64,000 nt of DNA from a virus. The stretch is taken from the IMG/VR virus record IMGVR_UViG_3300042935_001018, positions 1-64,000 of that record, one strand, 5' to 3'. The first letter of the stretch is position 1, and each line of letters begins with the position of its first letter. The position numbers were made by a program, and so were the translations under genes. Shown one piece after another: positions 47,957-56,392 of the stretch. The notes beneath the pieces are model-generated. The model had not been told where the DNA came from, did no database searches, and worked only from the letters and a program-made list of their open reading frames with translations.

Positions 47957-48124
47957 TTATCCAAATAGCATCTGCTTGTGTAACTGCTCGGCAAAGACCT
48001 CGTGAATGATTCCGGAAGCATCTTCAACTAAGATAATACTTCCTTTAATCTCCATCACCGTACACGGTAAGGTTGTAATACGAGAATCCAACAGCTTGAC
48101 AGTATCGCCTAGTTGAAATTTCAT
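47957..48124 (-). CDS. Small beta-barrel-like protein (55 aa)
   Basis: MKFQLGDTVKLLDSRITTLP looks like a small SH3/KOW-type barrel (GDTVKL at the start). Overlaps the upstream 46-aa gene by 1 bp. Function unknown; last gene of the GroEL operon. Confidence 0.55.
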   Translation of the reverse strand: MKFQLGDTVKLLDSRITTLPCTVMEIKGSIILVEDASGIIHEVFAEQLHKQMLFG

Positions 48125-48264
48125 TACTCTTGGGTTTTAAAGTCGTTACCGTGGGACTCTGAATTGGCTCTCTTTTTTCTTTTCATCGAAGAGTAGTGAG
48201 CTGAAGCCCACTTGTGCCATTCCATAAACGCCTCGTAACGGGCTTTGCTTGAAACTTTACTCAT
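48124..48264 (-). CDS. Small basic protein (46 aa)
   Basis: MSKVSSKARYEAFMEWHKWA, then SMKRKKRANSE. TAATG overlaps join it to GroEL and to the 55-aa gene. No family recognised. Confidence 0.55.
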   Translation of the reverse strand: MSKVSSKARYEAFMEWHKWASAHYSSMKRKKRANSESHGNDFKTQE

Positions 48265-49898
48265 TACATCATTGAATTAAAATCCATAGGATCGCTGCTC
48301 TTCTCTTTTAGGTTGCTTACAACACATTCGGTTGTTAGCATAGTACCTGCAATCGAAGCTGCATTTTCTAGCGCCAGGCGTGTTACCTTGGCAGGGTCGA
48401 TAATACCTTCCTCAAACATATCAACATACTCTTCGGTACGTAGATTAAATCCTTGCCAGAAATTATCTGAATTAAGGACCTCATTCATAATATCTTCTGA
48501 GTATCCTTGTTCGTATCCGGCATTGGATAAAATCTTAAAGAAAGGTTTGTTGATAGCCTGTAGAAGGATTGTATAGCCGAGTTCTGCAGAAGTATTTGCA
48601 AACGGTACTAGTGTCTTGTTAGCATGCAGGTATTCAGCTGCATTTAAAAGAGCGGTACCACCACCTGGCAGAATACCTTCTTGAAGGGCTGCCTTAGTAG
48701 CATGCAATGCATCCTCTACTCGATCTTTCTTCTCTTTCATCTCAAGTTCTGATTGACCTCCGACGTAAACAATCGCTACACCGCCAATCAATCGTCCTAA
48801 TCGATCCTGGAGAGTCTCTTTTTCGAAAGGAGATTTAGCATTATCGATCAGAGCTTTGATCTCATCTACCCGGGTTTCAATAGCTTCAGAAGCTCCTTTG
48901 CCATCCACAATCGTGGTTTCTTCTTTACCGATGGTAACTTTGCGGGCTGAACCTAACCAATCAGGATTGAACTTATCCAGTCGCATTCCTTTCTCAGTTG
49001 ATACAACTTGACCACCGGTCAGCGTAGCGATATCTTCTAGCATAGCTTTTTTACGATCTCCAAATTCTGGAGCCTTAACTGCTACTACTTGCAAGATTCC
49101 TCGCATCTTATTTACGACCAGGGTGGAGAGAGCCTCGCCATCGATATCATCGGCAATGATTAACAGAGCTTTGTTCTGAGCTGAACATGCTTCCAGGATT
49201 GGAAGAAGCTCTTTGGCGGCAGTGATCTTTTTATCTGCAATTAAAACCAGTGGGTTGCTCAATGCAGCCGTCATCGTGTTATTATCAGTTACAAAGTAAA
49301 TTGATTTATATCCACGATTAAACTGCATACCCTCTACCGTCTCTAGGTAGGTCTCGCCTGTGCGAGATTCTTCGATAGTCACTACGCCGTCACGCCCCAC
49401 CTTGTCCATAGCTGCAGCGATTAGCTCTCCCACCTCAGGGTCGTTATTAGCTGAGATAGTTGCTACCTGACGAAGTTGATTTTCGTCGGTAATTTCTCGG
49501 GCTTGTTGCTCTAGGTAAGCTACAACCTCTTTGGTAGCCTTAGCCACACCTCGGCTAATGTCTACTGCGTTGTGCTTATCCAGATGCTTCAAACCTTCTT
49601 TGTAAATTTCGTATGCAAGGAGAGTTGAGGTAGTAGTACCATCACCGGCTCCGTCTGCAGTCTTGATTGAGGCCTGCTTCACAAGCTGGGCACCCATATT
49701 CTCGATAGTGTCTTCTAGCTCGATTGCTTTGGCTACCGTAACACCATCCTTGGTTGAGACCGGATTACCCATCTGCTGTTCGATAATAACATTCCGGCCG
49801 TTAGGACCGAGGGTGGAAGCTACTGCGTTAGCAAGCTTCTCAACTCCAGCAAGGAGCTGTTCGCGGGCTTGATTTGAAAATTCAATCTTCTTACTCAT
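48264..49898 (-). CDS. groL: Chaperonin GroEL (544 aa)
   Basis: GPNGRNVIIEQQMGNPVSTK, GDGTTTSTLLAYEIYKEG (ATP site Asp), DIDGEALSTLVVNKMRG and GILPGGGTALLNAA are standard GroEL. Length is normal. The C-terminus ends in MDFNSMM instead of a long GGM tail. Overlaps GroES by 8 bp. Phage GroEL likely folds virion or other phage proteins. Confidence 0.97.
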   Translation of the reverse strand: MSKKIEFSNQAREQLLAGVEKLANAVASTLGPNGRNVIIEQQMGNPVSTKDGVTVAKAIELEDTIENMGAQLVKQASIKTADGAGDGTTTSTLLAYEIYKEGLKHLDKHNAVDISRGVAKATKEVVAYLEQQAREITDENQLRQVATISANNDPEVGELIAAAMDKVGRDGVVTIEESRTGETYLETVEGMQFNRGYKSIYFVTDNNTMTAALSNPLVLIADKKITAAKELLPILEACSAQNKALLIIADDIDGEALSTLVVNKMRGILQVVAVKAPEFGDRKKAMLEDIATLTGGQVVSTEKGMRLDKFNPDWLGSARKVTIGKEETTIVDGKGASEAIETRVDEIKALIDNAKSPFEKETLQDRLGRLIGGVAIVYVGGQSELEMKEKKDRVEDALHATKAALQEGILPGGGTALLNAAEYLHANKTLVPFANTSAELGYTILLQAINKPFFKILSNAGYEQGYSEDIMNEVLNSDNFWQGFNLRTEEYVDMFEEGIIDPAKVTRLALENAASIAGTMLTTECVVSNLKEKSSDPMDFNSMM

Positions 49899-50190
49899 TT
49901 TCGATTACTTTACAAAGGATTTCTCTTGCTTGACCAATATAATACTCTTCACCATCGAATTCAACTCGGATGGTACCAATTTTAGGAAGGAGTACAATAT
50001 CGCCAACGTTTACGTTCACTGGAACAAACTTGCCGTATTCTGACATACGTCCAGGTCCTACTGCGATTACTTCGCCCATCTCTGGGCGCTCTCTGCCCAT
50101 ATCGGCAATAATGATGTTACCGTAAGTCTGCTCGACCTCTTCGATCGGCTTTACCACAATACGGTCGTTAAGTGGAATTAGTTTCTTCAT
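49891..50190 (-). CDS. groS: Co-chaperonin GroES (99 aa)
   Basis: IPLNDRIVVKPIEEVEQTYG, the mobile loop region GNIIIADMGRERPEMGE, then PGRMSEYGKFVPVNVNVGD. Normal length. Overlaps the upstream 93-aa gene by 4 bp. Confidence 0.95.
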   Translation of the reverse strand: MKKLIPLNDRIVVKPIEEVEQTYGNIIIADMGRERPEMGEVIAVGPGRMSEYGKFVPVNVNVGDIVLLPKIGTIRVEFDGEEYYIGQAREILCKVIENE

Positions 50191-50468
50191 ACCGGAATTC
50201 GGTCATTAATTTGCGTTAATACTTTATCGTAAGCCTTTAAAAAGTCCGTCAGGTCAACTGTAGATTGATTAAGATTCTCCAGTACTTTGTATTTTGCAAT
50301 ACGTTTTACAGCTCCATCTAACCTACTGTAGTAGCCTAGCGGGAGAGTGGAACCTTCCACCTGAACGGTGAATTGATTCTCGTCCATACTAATATAGTAG
50401 GGAGTGATAGAGTCATCTTTAATAGTGACTTGCGGCTTTACGTGGCCAACTTTTTTACCTCTTGCCAT
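50187..50468 (-). CDS. Hypothetical phage protein (93 aa)
   Basis: IKDDSITPYYISMDENQFTV, then LGYYSRLDGAVKRIAKYKVL, resembles a small conserved protein of large phages. First gene of the chaperonin operon, with promoter 50488-50518. Confidence 0.65.
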   Translation of the reverse strand: MARGKKVGHVKPQVTIKDDSITPYYISMDENQFTVQVEGSTLPLGYYSRLDGAVKRIAKYKVLENLNQSTVDLTDFLKAYDKVLTQINDRIPV

Positions 50469-50487
50469 AACTGTTTTGATTAATACT

Positions 50488-50518
50488 TAAAGATACGAAA
50501 AAAATCGCAGGGGACCAA
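50488..50518 (-). promoter_or_regulatory. Class I promoter of the chaperonin operon
   Basis: Minus strand TTG (50518-50516), 20 bp, TATCTTTA (50495-50488). Confidence 0.75.
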
Positions 50519-50526
50519 ATGTAACT

Positions 50527-50967
50527 TTACTTAATCTTTACTTCTTGAGGTTTATGTTCCTCGGTGTGAGGTAAGAAGATCTTAAGCAATCCGTCTTTCA
50601 TCTGGGCGTCAATTGTGCTGAGGTCAAACCTACGAGCAATTTTATAACCTAGATTGAATGATCGTCTACTAAGTCCTTTGTTGTAATAACGAACTTTAGT
50701 CTTATCGACCTGTTCTTCCACTTTATCGTGAATAATTCGAAGGATTTCACCTTCAATTGAGATTTTGATATCTTGCTTCGATAGCCCCGTTGCGGCGATC
50801 TCGAAGAATAACCCTTTTTCGGTTTCATAAATGTCTACTGGATGTCCGATCTTTTGGTCGATCGGTGATACGAACGTTGAGTTCGTGTTAAAGAAATCCT
50901 TGAATAGGATGTCGAATGTGGATGACGTATAGTCTGCAGTCCACGGAGTGTACTTGATGTGTGTCAT
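50527..50967 (-). CDS. Small heat shock protein Hsp20 (146 aa)
   Basis: Alpha-crystallin domain: VDIYETEKGLFFEIAATGLS, IKISIEGEILRI, LSRRSFNLGYKI and DGLLKIFLPHTEE (GLLxIxLP signature). Length normal. Hsp20 is also known from large marine phages. Class II element 86 bp upstream. Confidence 0.92.
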   Translation of the reverse strand: MTHIKYTPWTADYTSSTFDILFKDFFNTNSTFVSPIDQKIGHPVDIYETEKGLFFEIAATGLSKQDIKISIEGEILRIIHDKVEEQVDKTKVRYYNKGLSRRSFNLGYKIARRFDLSTIDAQMKDGLLKIFLPHTEEHKPQEVKIK

Positions 50968-51048
50968 AGTCCTTAGATCTATTTTTATTAATAAATTAGT
51001 ATAACCCGGCTCCCAATCGGTAAGCCATTTAGAGCGGTCCCCTGCTCT

Positions 51049-51066
51049 TTTATATAAATATATAAA
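51049..51066. repeat. 18-bp near-palindrome, copy 2
   Basis: Identical to 36945-36962. Contains the class II core (51053-51060) 86 bp upstream of hsp20. Downstream, GAGC...GCTC (about 51031-51048) can form a hairpin. Confidence 0.65.
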
Positions 51067-51075
51067 CTTTTTATT

Positions 51076-53409
51076 TTAGTGCCCATCTCTCCAATTGTTT
51101 GTAATCTCAGGAGGTGCTTTTAGAGTTACTCCTTCTAGCTGGGTGGTGTTTTCCATGATCTCTTTTACGATAGGTGCTACTAACTCGGCTTGATGTTCAG
51201 GGACGTTAATTATAAGCTGGTCATGGACCTGAGCCTGAACCCGGCCGTCAATCCCCATCTCTTTTAACTTACGATTGATCTGGATAGCAGCCCGGTTAAC
51301 AACAGCCGCTGCTAGTGATTGCAGCTGATAGTTCAAGCAGTTATTAAGTCCGTTGCGATAATCCCTATACATACTCATGACCTGTTCCTTGCCGTAGGTA
51401 TTAGCGAGCTCATTCCTATATCTCCAGTCCATGATCTGATCTCCGTACTTCTGGTAGAGTCTCTGGACTTTAGGCAGGTGCCTTATCCGGCCTACTTTAT
51501 TTTTGATAGAGCCGTGCTCTTTGACGTGCTGACGGGAGTTGATCCTCCAGGCTTTAAGTTCGGGGAACCCATCCAAGTAGCCGTCAACTAGGATCTGGGC
51601 TGCTTTCTGATCTATGTCCAAAGATTTTCCTAACGCGTAAGCCTCCATTCCGTAAGCTATTCCTAGCGAGTAAGCCTTGGCTTTATTCCTTTTAACGGGA
51701 TCGATCTTCTTAAGGTAGACCGGAGATTTTTTATCCGGACTAACTCCATTAGGGTAGTTGACTGTATCCTGTTCAAGCTTTTCGGCCTTAATAGCGACTG
51801 TAGAGTAAAAGTCCCACCCGTTATTAAAGATATCTTGCAGACCTCTATCCCCGGATACTGAAGCAAAGCAGTGAGGTTCCAGTGACTCATAGTCAGCATC
51901 GATAATCTTCCTTCCTTCTCCCGCTATCAAGAAAGCCCTGACGGCGTTATTGTACTTAACGATAATTGGAACGTCCTCACCCTCTTCCTTGGGTTTGGGT
52001 AGCTGCTGGGCATCGGAGCCGTATCGGCCAGAAACCGTACCGTGCTGCTTGAAGTAGAAGAAGTACTTCCCATCTTCGGCATTATCAACAAACCGATCGA
52101 TGTAAGTGGACTTAATCTTAAGAAGCTTATTATAAACCCGGAGGTTCTCAGCCCAGGAATGAGTCTTAGATAAGTCCTCTAGCATATCCATATCGAACTG
52201 ATCCTGACCTTTAGCGGTCTGAGATCTAGCCCGGATATTCATATACTTGAATGCTATCTCTCCTAGGTGTTTTTTAGACTGGATGTTAACATAGTCACCG
52301 TCGTTCTTTTGCTTCCATAAAGACATCGAGATCTTCATAGCCTCCATAGTATCTAAGAGGTTTAGGTCCCCGGTCAGTAGGTACTCCTTAGCAGGAGAAT
52401 CTTCCAGCTCCTCTAAAGTCTTTTTAGTAATAGAGAACTTACCAGTCTTATCAGATTTAGGCAGAGAGAGGGAGTATCGCTCGGCTAGTGTCTGTGCCCA
52501 TGTACCTTTGTTAGAGGGCGGGAACTCATTTAGAGCAGTGTCTACCACCCATTCCTGGCCGGCCTTAGTACCTATCAAAGATTTAAGAACGATCTGCTTA
52601 TTCTCAGCTAAGTCTTTTAAAATCTCATCCCTGGTCTCAAGCAGCAAATCTATATTCAAATCAACACCCATCTCCTCCATCGGGATAGTAACCTCCTTGT
52701 AAAGGGGCATTACTTCATCTTCGAAGAAGAATTTCTCAAGACCCTCTCGTTGAAGGACGTCCATAAAATGACTGCACAGACGAAGAGTAAGGTCGGTATC
52801 AGCAGCAGCATACTTACCCAGGAGCCCCATGTCGGCTTTATAAATCTCGTAGTTTTCCTTAGTAGCTGAACCTCCGTTGGCTTTAATAGATTCCTTGAGA
52901 AGGACCTGCTCTTCGTTAGCAGCTTTTTCGACGTCGAGTCCGATTTCATTTTGTACTGATATTGCTAGGGACTTAAGACCGAATACCCCCATCCCTGCAC
53001 CCTCCTCTTGGACGGTGTGGACTAGTAAGGCAGTATCTACCCATAAACTCTCTAGGAGGTCCACCCCGTAGAAGTTTTTAGTAAACCGGCAGTCAAACGA
53101 TGCGTTGTGCATCACAAGCCTCTTGCCGATAAGCATAGGTAAGATTTTTTTTGCTATAGAGTGGCAAGGTACCCCTTCAATATTAAGTTCATCTAGGGTA
53201 CCGGTCTGGTGGTTCCAGGCCATAGTAGGGAGGTAGAACCCCATCCCGATATCCCCCGATACGGAGAATCCTATAATCTGACCTTTCCTCATGTTGAGGG
53301 AGTCAGTCTCGGTATCATAAGCGATAACCTTTGATTCTTGGATGTGTTGAATAAGTAGGTTAACAGTCTCTTTGTCTGTAACCAGGTAGTACTTTTTTTC
53401 TATAGCCAT
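51076..53409 (-). CDS. Family A DNA polymerase with 3'-5' exonuclease (777 aa)
   Basis: Exo motifs IAYDTETDSL, MHNASFDCRFT and YAAADTDLTLRL. Polymerase motif A KIIDADYESLEPHCFA, motif B NKAKAYSLGIAYGMEA, motif C QVHDQLIINVP. Motif C has HDQ instead of the usual HDE. Start at 53409 (MAIEKKYYLV), since an upstream TTG is the promoter -33. The main replicative polymerase by inference. Confidence 0.95.
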   Translation of the reverse strand: MAIEKKYYLVTDKETVNLLIQHIQESKVIAYDTETDSLNMRKGQIIGFSVSGDIGMGFYLPTMAWNHQTGTLDELNIEGVPCHSIAKKILPMLIGKRLVMHNASFDCRFTKNFYGVDLLESLWVDTALLVHTVQEEGAGMGVFGLKSLAISVQNEIGLDVEKAANEEQVLLKESIKANGGSATKENYEIYKADMGLLGKYAAADTDLTLRLCSHFMDVLQREGLEKFFFEDEVMPLYKEVTIPMEEMGVDLNIDLLLETRDEILKDLAENKQIVLKSLIGTKAGQEWVVDTALNEFPPSNKGTWAQTLAERYSLSLPKSDKTGKFSITKKTLEELEDSPAKEYLLTGDLNLLDTMEAMKISMSLWKQKNDGDYVNIQSKKHLGEIAFKYMNIRARSQTAKGQDQFDMDMLEDLSKTHSWAENLRVYNKLLKIKSTYIDRFVDNAEDGKYFFYFKQHGTVSGRYGSDAQQLPKPKEEGEDVPIIVKYNNAVRAFLIAGEGRKIIDADYESLEPHCFASVSGDRGLQDIFNNGWDFYSTVAIKAEKLEQDTVNYPNGVSPDKKSPVYLKKIDPVKRNKAKAYSLGIAYGMEAYALGKSLDIDQKAAQILVDGYLDGFPELKAWRINSRQHVKEHGSIKNKVGRIRHLPKVQRLYQKYGDQIMDWRYRNELANTYGKEQVMSMYRDYRNGLNNCLNYQLQSLAAAVVNRAAIQINRKLKEMGIDGRVQAQVHDQLIINVPEHQAELVAPIVKEIMENTTQLEGVTLKAPPEITNNWRDGH

Positions 53410-53414
53410 ATATC

Positions 53415-53445
53415 TAAAAATAAGAAAGGAGCCCGTAGGCTCCAA
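53415..53445 (-). promoter_or_regulatory. Class I promoter with hairpin in spacer
   Basis: Minus strand TTG (53445-53443), 20 bp, TATTTTTA (53422-53415). Hairpin GGAGCC...GGCTCC (53428-53443), directly after the queF stop at 53447. Confidence 0.7.
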
Positions 53446-53446
53446 C

Positions 53447-54361
53447 TTATTGACGTAAAGTTTTTTTCATCCGTTTATTCGAATCCTTAAACCATCCCGG
53501 GATCAATTCGGCATGAGTGGCTCGAATAGGATTAATATCAATTCCTCCACGTCGCGTATAAAGACATGCAACCATCAGTTTTTCAGGCTGATAAGCTTGC
53601 ATGAGATGAGTAAATATCATCTCACAGATCTCTTCGTGGAAGTGAGAGACCTGGCGGTGAGATACAATGTACTGTGCTAGTGATGCTTCATCAGCTACGT
53701 TCTTACCTTCCATACGGATGTAAACATCACCCCAGTCCGGCTGATTAGTTACCCGGCAGTTAGAACGTAGAAGGTCTGAATGAATCTCTTTAACAACGTT
53801 TTCTTCTTTTACCTCCCAGACCTTCAATTGAGAAGCATCTGAGTGGAATGAAGTAAATTCTACTTCATCTAGGTTTACTAGACCGGCTAGGTCTTGGTAG
53901 CCATCGAATTGAAACTCAACTCCGTAATCGTTACCGAAGAAGGTACAAATAACATCCCCTTGCAGAAGCTCGGTAAGGTCCTTAGCTACTTGAGTTTCGA
54001 TAAACTTGATACACTCTTTGGCTGTCTTGCCAAAAGGAGTCATATTGAATGAGTTGAGGTAAAGCTTGATTGACTTTGACTCAACGTGGAATGGTGAATC
54101 GGCCGGGCATACAATCTTAAGCATGCCTGCTACCGGACGTCCCTTCTCTGTGATTGCTGATACTTCGTAGGCATTCCATGAATCAACTCCTACGAAAGGT
54201 AGGCTGTCTTCTTTGATGCCGTAAGCCTCTCGGTTGAGGTAACGAGGTACTGCTACTAGCAGTGAGGGATCGTATTTGTCTGAGTAGCCTGCACCACCTA
54301 CCTGTCCGAGGTGTTTACTTGCAATCTCTACAACTGCGCTTTGATTCTTGTTAGCGTCCAT
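53447..54361 (-). CDS. queF: QueF, 7-cyano-7-deazaguanine reductase (304 aa)
   Basis: ESKSIKLYLNSFNMT, then HSDLLRSNCRVTNQPDWG with the catalytic Cys (about 202), HFHEEICEMIF with Glu 243, and RRGGIDINPIRAT. Long E. coli-type form. Reduces preQ0 to preQ1 with NADPH. In a phage this points to preQ1-based DNA modification. One-base overlap with the kinase gene. Confidence 0.95.
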   Translation of the reverse strand: MDANKNQSAVVEIASKHLGQVGGAGYSDKYDPSLLVAVPRYLNREAYGIKEDSLPFVGVDSWNAYEVSAITEKGRPVAGMLKIVCPADSPFHVESKSIKLYLNSFNMTPFGKTAKECIKFIETQVAKDLTELLQGDVICTFFGNDYGVEFQFDGYQDLAGLVNLDEVEFTSFHSDASQLKVWEVKEENVVKEIHSDLLRSNCRVTNQPDWGDVYIRMEGKNVADEASLAQYIVSHRQVSHFHEEICEMIFTHLMQAYQPEKLMVACLYTRRGGIDINPIRATHAELIPGWFKDSNKRMKKTLRQ

Positions 54362-54879
54362 TATTTAATGTATTTAAGGATTTGATTTACTCTTTGCATA
54401 GGTGAACCGGTTACAGTCAGGTAATGCCTGTCTGTTAGGTCTAATTGATACTTGAACTCTTCGTCGATAATTTTTCTCCAATCTTCATCAACACTTCTTT
54501 CTCCGTCATCGACTGCATCGAATTCGATAGGAAAGTAGATATAATGAGTATATTCGTCTTGAACTCGCTGCCAGGTAGCTTCGATAAAATCTAAGCCTGA
54601 TTGAGATAGTCCCGGCATATGACGAGAGTAAACTATTAGATCTAAGTAACAACGATCCAGAATAAGATTATAAGGTTTAAGCAATGCCTCTAAATGAAAG
54701 CTTGAGATAGCTAACTGAGTTTCTGTAGTACCTAGTTCATTGATAGGAAAGCCGTAACGAGCTACCGAACGAGTACTCTCATTTACAAACTCCCACTTCG
54801 GGAACTGATTCTTAAGAAGCTCATACACAGTCGTCTTACCGGTACTACTAGCTCCTACTAATGCAACTCTTTTAATCAT
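54361..54879 (-). CDS. NadR/AAA_28-like P-loop kinase (172 aa)
   Basis: Walker A LVGASSTGKTTV; IIDRCYLDLIVYSRH-like segment (LILDRCYLDL) as Walker B. The NadR-like family is often found as nicotinamide ribonucleotide or other small-molecule kinases. Overlaps neighbours by 1-4 bp within the deazaguanine block. Substrate not known. Confidence 0.75.
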   Translation of the reverse strand: MIKRVALVGASSTGKTTVYELLKNQFPKWEFVNESTRSVARYGFPINELGTTETQLAISSFHLEALLKPYNLILDRCYLDLIVYSRHMPGLSQSGLDFIEATWQRVQDEYTHYIYFPIEFDAVDDGERSVDEDWRKIIDEEFKYQLDLTDRHYLTVTGSPMQRVNQILKYIK

Positions 54880-55412
54880 AGACGTTCTTTAAGGAATTCA
54901 ATCCACATATTGACTGAAGTCTTATGTAATGTACGGAATAGTCCGTCAAGATCCAACAGTCTAATGCTAATTTCTTTTTCCATTAGAATCTCTCCTTCGT
55001 CTACTCCGGGAGTTACTTTATGAATCACGCAACCACCAGTATTATAATCTCCTTCAAAAGCTCGCATCTGAGGATCTTTACCCTTCAGTTCAGGGTAGCG
55101 GGTAATCAAACCTGGATGACCGTTGTAAACTTCGTAACTGTCACAAACCTCTTCAGGAAGTACTCTAAGCCATCCGTGTAGAGTTACAATCGGATCTTTT
55201 GCCTGACGGAGATAATGTAAGTATTCGTAAGCTTCTGGCTTATTGGAGGTAAAGTACAGACGATCTTTAGGAAGAGCAGGACTAATAATTCTAGCATCAG
55301 TCGGTCGGCGATTACTAATAATCATATCCGGCCACCGCCCTAGAGCTTCCGAGATCTGAACGATCTCAGAACCTGTCTGACTAAAGAATGTTACCCACGG
55401 GCGCGTTTCCAT
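54876..55412 (-). CDS. PurN-fold formyltransferase, candidate dPreQ1 formyltransferase (178 aa)
   Basis: VYNGHPGLITRYPELKG gives the Asn and His of PurN/GART, and GCVIHKVTPGVDEGEIL the catalytic Asp. Short for PurN and sits between queF/kinase and a DpdA-like gene. A dPreQ1 formyltransferase (DpdN) of this fold has been proposed in 7-deazaguanine phages. I infer that role; 10-formyl-THF would be the donor. Start at METRPWVTFF (55412), overlapping the upstream gene by 32 bp. Confidence 0.7.
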   Translation of the reverse strand: METRPWVTFFSQTGSEIVQISEALGRWPDMIISNRRPTDARIISPALPKDRLYFTSNKPEAYEYLHYLRQAKDPIVTLHGWLRVLPEEVCDSYEVYNGHPGLITRYPELKGKDPQMRAFEGDYNTGGCVIHKVTPGVDEGEILMEKEISIRLLDLDGLFRTLHKTSVNMWIEFLKERL

Positions 55413-56211
55413 TTGCAAACCATCTAAAGCGTGAAACATTATGACGAATGACCTCCATTTGCTTCTCCGTAACTTCGGAGTTAATCATGGTAAAGAGCTT
55501 CTGAGATTCTTTATTCCACAGTCCTTGGTCTTTGTAGTAAATCTCCTTCAGTCCGTGAACCACAGGATTGGAAGTATCTAGGGAGTAAATCCAATCGTAC
55601 TTAGCCTCTCGGTAGAATTGAAACTCTTGAGGTAGTCCGCAACCTAAAAGGTGGTGAGGTACGTCAGGATTAATAACTCCGTCTTTAAGCATTCGACCTA
55701 GCAACTGTACCCGGCCTAGCATCCAGCTAACGTATTTGTTAGGATGAGGGAATTTCTCTTGGAAATAACTGTAATCGAAAGAGATTGCCACCATATCTAC
55801 TTCGGCTATACTGACCATGTATTCGTAGCAATTGACTATCTGAGAGTAAGTCTTTCCCTGTACTACTCCAATCTTCTTACATTCTGCAGGAACTTTATCA
55901 GCATAGTGTATATTCCATTCTGCCATATTAGACATAGTCTTCTCTACATTCTCTAACGAGTCAGGAACGATGTACCAGGTTGGCTTAAGTTCGTTAATCC
56001 AGTAAGCAAAACGATTAGCATCAAAAGCTTCTTCTAACTCAAAAATAGAATTATCTAGAATAACTTCTCGGCCGGCTGCCAGAGCATCCTTAAACTTCTG
56101 AAGGTATTCAGGATCCTCTTCAAAGAGGTGAACTAGAGCGTAGTCGTAGTCGGTAAGTTCTTGAATCTCTTTAAAAATAGCTTTTGGAGACTCATGGGCA
56201 ATTTTAATCAT
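55381..56211 (-). CDS. dpdA: DpdA-like DNA/tRNA-guanine transglycosylase (276 aa)
   Basis: ILDNSIFELEEAFD (Asp 53, like the TGT DSGGF site), IGVVQGKTYSQIV (GxVQG), HHLLGCGLPQEFQFY (TGT LxGxG) and WIYSLDTSNPVVHG with nucleophile-like Asp 212. TGT-fold enzymes of this short type insert 7-deazaguanines into phage DNA. Overlaps the formyltransferase gene. Confidence 0.75.
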   Translation of the reverse strand: MIKIAHESPKAIFKEIQELTDYDYALVHLFEEDPEYLQKFKDALAAGREVILDNSIFELEEAFDANRFAYWINELKPTWYIVPDSLENVEKTMSNMAEWNIHYADKVPAECKKIGVVQGKTYSQIVNCYEYMVSIAEVDMVAISFDYSYFQEKFPHPNKYVSWMLGRVQLLGRMLKDGVINPDVPHHLLGCGLPQEFQFYREAKYDWIYSLDTSNPVVHGLKEIYYKDQGLWNKESQKLFTMINSEVTEKQMEVIRHNVSRFRWFANGNAPVGNIL

Positions 56212-56392
56212 TTATCTTGCTAATTACTGTGTTGAGGTCTTGCATTACTTCTTCAAGTCTCTTCATACTAGCATCTACATCCTGGGCAGTTTTCATCTGA
56301 AGAGCTTCGTCTACAAAGATAAGAGGTACAATCCATTGCTGCAACTCTTCTGAGAAGGTTTTATTTTGATCGATTAGCTGCTGGGGTGTCAT
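56204..56392 (-). CDS. Small helical protein (62 aa)
   Basis: MTPQQLIDQNKTFSEELQQW, helical. Overlaps MazG and the DpdA-like gene by 4-8 bp. No family recognised. Confidence 0.5.
   Translation of the reverse strand: MTPQQLIDQNKTFSEELQQWIVPLIFVDEALQMKTAQDVDASMKRLEEVMQDLNTVISKIND

Noticed and set aside
2805-53445. Longer N-termini for genes at 3005, 3553, 41957 and 53409
   Set aside because: They require TTG starts that coincide with or lie by the promoter -33 box; the ATG after the leader is the sound choice.
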